Source of the DNA: Epiperipatus broadwayi
Lineage: Eukaryota > Onychophora > Udeonychophora > Euonychophora > Peripatidae
Assembly: GCA_028023455.1 (NCBI GenBank)
Contig: JAQFVV010000255.1
Location: forward strand, 1,393,699 to 1,457,698
Direction: 5' to 3'
DNA length: 64,000 bases
Both the position numbers and the translations under genes were made by a program. The notes below the pieces were generated by a model. That model was not told where the DNA came from, did no database searches, and saw only the letters and a program-made list of their open reading frames with translations. Shown here one piece after another: positions 58,166-64,000 of this stretch; position 1 is the first letter of the stretch; every line of letters starts with the position of its first letter.

Positions 58166-58249
58166 GTCCATATCAGAAAGATCTGAATATACACAATTGC
58201 CATTACCGTCCATATCAGAAAGATCTGAATATACACAATTGCCATTACC
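58166..58249. repeat. Exact 42-bp tandem duplication
   Basis: GTCCATATCAGAAAGATCTG plus 22 more bases occurs at 58166-58207 and again at 58208-58249 without a difference that I can see. Being inside a strongly decayed element, it must be a recent event. Confidence 0.92.
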
Positions 58250-58786
58250 TGTTTCCCAAGAGAGCATAGTAATTAAATGAGCTGAAATTGGTTTAAACCA
58301 ATGGGCTAATCATTGATCGAAGTAAATTCAAGCAATCAGTGAGATAATTTTAAATGACAATATGCTAATATTTTAAATCCAGTTTGGATCATTATCAAAG
58401 AACATCCATTTGATTATTTATAAGTAAACATGTTAAACTGAGTGGCTGTCATTGTTGGCCAATATCTTTGCATTAAGAACCAAAGTTTCTGATGAGATGC
58501 ATGGGCTGCTCTGATACAACTGAGATAAAAATCTTTGGAGATTATCACTGTACATTAAATCATACTTACCTTTTAATAATCATCTCCTGCCATCATTTAA
58601 ACAGATACTTTTTATTTTAGCTAGAGATTGAGTATTTCCTACAATAGATCTTCAACATGATTATCTTGAACTACTGATATAAAATGAAGCTTCCAAAGCA
58701 CTAGTGATTACAATTCAAAAGGCATTTTACTAAGTTAATTTGACTGACATTTTTTTATTTGAGATGACTACAACCATACTCTAGTG

Positions 58787-59092
58787 CAGGGGTCCCCAAC
58801 CCTATGCCCACAGGCATCATGGTGCCCGTAGGTCATTTTACGTGTGCCTGCCGCTATACGAACACGATAAAAAATTATTTAACTGATACAAATAAATTTA
58901 ATTTTTAATATTTCTTATAAATTATTGTATTATACTGTAATCAAATTGTAGGTCATACTATACTTTTACAGCGTAAAAGAGTCTATCATTAACAATATCC
59001 AACTATAAATTTACATTGAAAAAATAAATGGTGACCGCTACCTGGTGGATATTATAGAATGTGCTCTTAAGTGCAAAAATGTTGGGGACCGC
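58787..59092. mobile_element. hAT MITE with 8-bp target duplication
   Basis: The ends CAGGGGTCCCCAACCCTATG and AATGTTGGGGACCGCTG are imperfect inverted repeats of hAT type. Both sides carry CTCTAGTG, an exact 8-bp target-site duplication (58779-58786 and 59093-59100). The interior of about 270 bp has no transposase. It is inserted between the gag and RT parts of the gypsy element, and is therefore younger. Confidence 0.92.
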
Positions 59093-59124
59093 TGCTCTAG
59101 TGAATAGATCAATTAGCACCTGGA

Positions 59125-59500
59125 TTTCCTAGGGTTATTCTATATTCTGATGATTTCCTGCTAATGGCCAAAAGTAAGGAAAATTCTGAGAGACCACTGG
59201 AAAGCTTTTAAATAAATTCATGGATGCAGAAATTAAAATAAAACCTGATAAATGTTTGAGGTCAAGAAATAGAATTCAATATTACAGCAAGAACATTTTT
59301 CCTACTAAGGACAAAATAATGGCTATTCTGAATGTGTAATTCCCATTAAGAATAGCTTCAGGCACTTAATTTTGAGAACTTCATTCAGCACAAAAATGCT
59401 GTGAAACCACTATATTTTATTCTGCTAGACACCAATGCAAAAGAATTAACTATTATGATCCAAATATGAAATTAATCCTAACATGTAAAGCTTAATCACA
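59125..59500 (+). pseudogene. Gypsy reverse transcriptase remnant
   Basis: Near 59136 the plus strand reads VAYSDDFLLMAKSKENSERPLE, corresponding to the YxDDILIxGxxxEEHLxxL catalytic block of Ty3/gypsy RT with the usual Tyr region altered. FMDAEIKIKPDKC and KDKIMAILN-like pieces follow in other frames, as in the family's GLxLxxxKC and TEDKIKAI blocks. Several stops are present. Confidence 0.7.
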
Positions 59501-59656
59501 CAAGATTGAAAAAATCTTAGCCCGTAATATCAGGAAAGGAGTGACACACCTCTTGTTTTTATTTCTCGCACACTGATTGGACTAAAAAAAAATTTACTCT
59601 CAAATAGGGAAGCCCTTGAATTGGAAGTAGGTGTTAAAAAATTTCATCAATATGTG

Positions 59657-59812
59657 GCTAAAACCTTAGTACATGCGCCTTGAGTGCTTAATTTTAACAA
59701 GAGATAAGAGGGGTCCCTCTTATCTTTATAAAGTCGAATCTTGCGTTATGATTTGTAGAAATCTCTCTTGTTAAAATTTAGCACTCAAGGTACATGTACT
59801 AAGGTTTTAGCC
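59657..59812. repeat. Small hairpin element in the gypsy remnant
   Basis: GGCTAAAACCTTAGTACATG, then CCTTGAGTGCTTAATTTTAA..CAAGAGAT at the left is inverted at the right from ATCTCTCTTGTTAAAATTTA to AAGGTTTTAGCC. The arms are about 50 bp and the spacer about 55 bp. The outer ends are highly alike. It may be a MITE. Confidence 0.78.
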
Positions 59813-60429
59813 TTATATAAGTATTATGTGCTGACATTGCACTTAATAAGAATTAATATTTACACAAACTATCATAAATCTTTATTAGATATATATGATA
59901 TCAAAAGAGGACAATCACTAGCACATCTTGCCTCACATGCTATGATAGTTTAATTTGCTTGAATGTAATAAACATCATTATGTAGAAAGAAAAACATTCT
60001 AAAGCTGATGCACTCATTACATCAACAGATTATAAAATAAAAAAAAACCAAATTAAATGCAAGAAACCAGTAATAAATATGATCAATTTATAAAGTACTA
60101 ACCAAATAAACAATAAAGTGATAGTTCATTGAACATTGAAATGACCAAGAGTATCATCGTCTGAGTAAAGCTTGCAATCAATAATCCACAATATGTACTT
60201 AAAGCCTTTCTGACAAGAAGGCATGAACTATCTATTGAGAATGAATGTGTCTCACAAAGCAATCAAATCATTATACTTTTCAGAGGTTATAAACAGATCT
60301 TAAAATTACTGTATTATGGAAAGCCTGGAATAGTGAGAACAAAAATGCTTGCTAGATCCTATGTCTGGTGGCTTAATATTAACTTTGATATATAATTTCA
60401 GATACAGTGGTGCCAGCAATGAAAAATCA

Positions 60430-61000
60430 ATCAAATTATGTCCGTTAAAATGAGGAACAGACAGTTGGGGCTTACTGGACCATGAAAGACCTAAAAAATT
60501 TCTCATCATTGTTAATGCCTACTCTAAATAAAAAAGTAATTATTGTACACAGCTTTAATACTTCAGCCACAATTGACGCTTTGAGAAAAATATTTGCAAT
60601 TCGTGGTCTTCAACTATTATCATCAATGGAACAGCCTTTAAATCCTACCACTTCACTGGCTTCTGTTTAAATAACCATTCCACCCAAAGAACAATGGACA
60701 AGCTAAATATTTGAAACAAGAGGTTAAAAAAAACTCCAGAAAAAAATAAAAATTGGCTGGATGTATTGTTCACATCAGAACTGTAGCTGAAATATTTGAG
60801 AACTATACTCAGTCTCAAATCAAAACCTTTCACCAAAAAAAAAAAATAGTTCATCAAAATTGATCCAAAGTTTTATGGCATATATACCCTGGGAAAAACT
60901 GAATATCAGCTACAATTGTAGCCAGAAAGAGTCAGTACCTACTATTAGTAAAACCCTTAAAGAACATCTTCACAAACACCATAAGAACAATTTTATGTTA
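60430..61000 (+). pseudogene. Gypsy integrase core remnant
   Basis: FLIIVNAYSK at about 60500, SATIDALRKIFAIRGL at about 60565-60615, NGTAFKSYHFTGFC at about 60627-60668 and HSTQRTMDKLNI at about 60675-60715 follow the order of the Ty3/gypsy integrase core. Family forms are FLIIVDSYSKW, SATIxxLRxIFAxHGLP, DNGTAFTSxEFxxFC and HPxSNGQAER. The first catalytic Asp lies outside the visible part and the second is lost. Frames shift several times. Confidence 0.78.
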
Positions 61001-61206
61001 GTTTTACCCAGTTAGAAATACCCATTCCAATCCCACCATATGGTAGCATTCAAAAATCAACCCATAATGAAGTTTCATCATCATCAGAACTGAAGATTAA
61101 TAACCAGTCACAACACCAAGGTAGAAAATAACCTAACCACTACTAAAAAAAAGCAGCAAAAGAAATATAAAATTATCAAAGCATCTGTTAAAATATATGA
61201 ATTAAG

Positions 61207-61581
61207 TGACTCACTTTGCTAGTTCTGTTTACTCTTTAAAAAATGAACTAATCATTTGGATTCAATAAACAGTAAATAACTATCATCTGATGCTATATAT
61301 AAACAAACAAACCACTCAAAATAAAATTAATATATTTCCTCCATAGTACATTCCTTTTGTTCCTTTAGAGGTAAACAAACTATCTCTTAGCTTTTTTACT
61401 TGCAGAAATGACTGTTGAGTAACTTAAATAAAGGCATGCGATTTAGAAAAAAAAATGCTACATTTTTGTTGCTAATTTCCTGAATTATGTATGTTTTTGC
61501 AGACAATTCCATAACTGTTATGTGAATATTACTATGTAATAAAACACTTCAAACATTAATTCCGGTTTGTTTTACTATACA
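61207..61581 (+). repeat. 3' LTR
   Basis: This is the partner of the 5' LTR, with TATATATAAACAAACAAACC, CATTCCTTTTGTTCC.TTAGAGG, CCATAACTGTTATGTGA and AATAAAACACTTCAAACATTAA. It may begin at TGACTC near 61207 and end at ACTATACA near 61581. Confidence 0.75.
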
Positions 61582-61689
61582 TAACCTGCACTTTAATTTT
61601 AAAAAAGAGAATTTAAAACTAAGTATAACTATTGCAAAGGAACAAAAAAAAGTTCATTTTACTCATTTAAGATTTGAAATACTGGCATT

Positions 61690-61775
61690 CTTATACCTGG
61701 AACTTAATAGTAAATATAAGGGATTTGAACTCAGACTTTCAAGCAACCTTCAACTATTCACACTATCTCTGAATT
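61690..61775. repeat. F2 family end fragment
   Basis: AGTAAATATAAGGGATTTGAA, then CTCAGACTTTCAAGCAACCT and CAACTATTCACACTATCTC match the outer arm of F2 copy 2 at 15008-15080. Only this end is present. Confidence 0.65.
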
Positions 61776-61779
61776 AAAA

Positions 61780-64000
61780 ATTAGTCTTTGAACTTTTCCA
61801 ATTGCCTTTTTTTTTTCAGTAATAATAAACACAGTAAAATCATTTAAATATTGTAATGTGATCATTAAAAAAAAATCTAAAACAATGATTTTAAACTTAA
61901 AGAGCTTTTGTTAAATAAATTTCGTTTTCAAACAAAAAACGTCGATGTCTACCGGAAGGGAAATCGGTAAGTCAAAAACGTCATCGGTTGAATTATTCAC
62001 AAGTACCAAACAAATTTAATGCATATTTGTCTAAATATAAATCTACTCGTGGAATAATTAAATACAAATACATTATTATGATCATTCCTAAGTCAGATCC
62101 CCAAAGAATCATTTTAAATTATCGTATTAATGCATTCAGATTTAATCATCCCATGAAACCATAGATTTTTATTATCAGCATTACATATTTGATCAATCAT
62201 AATTTATTTACAGGCTTGTTACAAATATTAAAATTTTATTTGAACTATTATTTGAAATTGGCAGTGGCCTTGATTAATATAAAATTTTTCAATAAACAAA
62301 TAGTCGCAGCCTTTTTGAGCAGCAATGCTTAATCTATTATTGCCTATAACAATGTGCAGCTCAGATAAAAATGTTTACTTTTTGTACGACTATAATAGCC
62401 TGGTATATAGGCATTATCTGAAGGTTTATTTAAATGATTCTTTGAGAAACTAGCTTGCAAATTATTGTAGTAATATATTCAGATTTAAGTGATCCTTGAA
62501 TAGGTTTACATTATCAGCATTACACATTTGATAAGCTATAAATTATTTGCAGCTATTTAAAATTGTTAGAATTGTCTAAATACAAATTTCAAATACATCT
62601 AAAACTTAAAATATATTAATGCGTCTAAAAAGAAATACCTTTATTTTTTTACATATTTATCTTCTATATACAACTGCGCAAATGTAACTCCTACAAGAAC
62701 TCCACTGCTATGCATTATCTTCATAATAAACCAATTAAAACAACAAACTTTTAAACTAAGCCCCTTAATTGCTTACAGCCATTCCGTAATCTGTTTTGTC
62801 TTTCCTCTTTATGAATTATATTATTAATAAATAAAAATTTTAAGTTATGCTTTAATATTTAGAAGTAGCTGAGAATGTTTGGTTTCCAAAAAAGTACAAT
62901 ATATATAACAATACAAATTACATATGTATATGATAGAAATGTTACCAAATTAGAATTTAAAAAATTGCTTGATAATTAATTAACAAAAAAAAAAAAAACG
63001 CATAAAAATTTTAAATTACTTCATGATAAAGATTTTCAACAAATGTAATAAGATATGCAAAGCTTTAATTAGCTGTTTTGCAAAACTTAGCCTATGGATA
63101 TATTCTTCCTAATTTCAATATTAAGTCTACTTAAATATCTTCTTGGATTAAAAAGAAAAACTGCGATAATTTAAGAATATAATTGGCTTACAGTCTTTCC
63201 TAGAGAAACTATTTCACAATTTTCACTATTCTTGTTTTGTCAAATGAAATTCTAATCTAATCTAATTATTTTTCTCTAATTATCCAACAACAATTACTAT
63301 ATTGTTCAAAAAATTGAAGAAAATATAAATTTGTTCAATTGGTCTTAACAACTAATGCTTCAAACTGATTAAGTATTTATTTCTATTCCAATAGTTATAT
63401 AGGTATGTGCATGTGTAAAGCAAATAATTCAATGCTTTTATTGTTCTAGAGTTCATAAGAAGTTCATGCACTGAAATACCAAAACAGGAAGTGACCCAAA
63501 AACCTTCCACTGCAGTAAATGACACAGAGCTGTGCCTGTGTCACTATATATAAATAAATGTACATATTAATAAACTATTCGATAGAATAAAAAGTGCTCC
63601 TTTGTCAATTAGGCCTGATATCATCTCTGCTAACATAGATTAGCAGTTAATAAATCAAATATATAATTCTCTAAATAACTGAAATATATACGTATATATA
63701 TAAGTCACTTATAAACAAGTATAGACATTCCAACTCCAAGCCAAGAAAACTGTTCTAGAAATGAATTTTGCAATAATTATACAAACCAATCTGTGAAACA
63801 CAAATACAGTCATAAAATATGCTGTTCCATTTTGTTTGATTATGCTGTGGTGCCATCTTTTAGTTTCTTCAGCAGGAAACTTTTCATTCTGAAATACCTC
63901 AATACTATTCCCCTCCCCCCATTCTCTGCCATATCTTCCCAATGAAACAATCAGTAGTGGATTTCTTTACAATGACTTTAAGATAATCCTTATAGTATAG
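61780..64000. other. AT-rich stretch to the end of the window
   Basis: No gene is accepted. A minus frame at 63709-63942 (reading QNEKFPAEETKRWHHSIIKQ in part) and a 25-codon minus frame near 62630-62720 (HSSGVLVGVTFAQLYIEDKY) are the only stretches that look protein-like. Neither is tied to splice sites or a family. Upstream exons of the NPAT-like gene were looked for here and not found. Confidence 0.4.

Larger units (their letters stand above)
56758..61581 (+). mobile_element. Ty3/gypsy LTR retrotransposon, old and broken
   Basis: Two diverged direct repeats at about 56758-57146 and 61207-61581 flank gag-, RT- and integrase-like remains in the order gag, RT, INT, which is the Ty3/gypsy arrangement. 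All frames are broken by stops. A hAT MITE and a small hairpin lie inside. I see no clear primer-binding site or polypurine tract, and the exact LTR borders are uncertain by some tens of bases. Confidence 0.8.

Overview
This is an animal nuclear genome window with very high A+T content, judged by eye at roughly three quarters. It contains no bacterial operons, rRNA, confident tRNA genes or CRISPR arrays. The repeats are RTE-like LINEs, a second LINE family with a YMDD reverse transcriptase, a Ty3/gypsy element, hAT-like and Tc1/mariner-like DNA elements, tRNA-derived SINE-like sequence and many fold-back repeats. Long introns and this mix fit an invertebrate, perhaps an arthropod, but I cannot name the species.

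The one host gene I can defend lies on the minus strand. Four exons (45492-45581, 45149-45415, 26088-26692 and 23693-23755) have good splice sites and matching phases, and encode the last 340 residues or so of a nuclear protein. Three features match the tail of NPAT (Mxc in flies), the cyclin E/CDK2-regulated coactivator of histone genes at the histone locus body: an HVRVLNFD motif, a basic KKRKRK cluster, and a final exon encoding MNVDKFLAQLYGD and a stop. The N-terminal LisH part was not found. One intron is about 18.5 kb and holds much of the window.

Regions: 1-3.5 kb is mostly featureless, with an hAT-like end and a possible terminal exon of another gene. 3.6-4.8 kb holds fold-back family M1. 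5.6-6.3 kb is an RTE C-terminus. 6.9-14.2 kb is a nest in which LINE copy A (minus) has inserted into ORF1 of LINE copy B (plus), followed by an RTE fragment. 14.3-15.6 kb holds fold-back family F2. 16.9-17.7 kb holds MITEs. 18.0-21.1 kb is a decayed RTE with an M1 copy inside. 21.5-23.0 kb is a four-part F2 block. 23.3-26.7 kb is the NPAT 3' region, with a hairpin in the predicted 3' UTR, a SINE and a tandem repeat. 29.8-31.5 kb is a minisatellite split by a Tc1/mariner-like element. 32-42 kb is almost featureless AT-rich intron. 42.5-45.0 kb holds more F2 copies. 49.6-50.3 kb is a 650-bp fold-back. 51.5-52.3 kb is a Jockey-like LINE fragment. 53.3-55.9 kb is a third copy (C) of the YMDD LINE behind another LINE scrap. 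56.8-61.6 kb is an old Ty3/gypsy element with both LTRs, carrying a nested hAT MITE with an 8-bp target duplication and another hairpin.

I found no convincing previously undescribed enzymatic or defence system. The most notable items are the NPAT tail with its giant intron, the UTR hairpin, the nested LINEs and the tRNA-like sequences arranged as inverted dimers.
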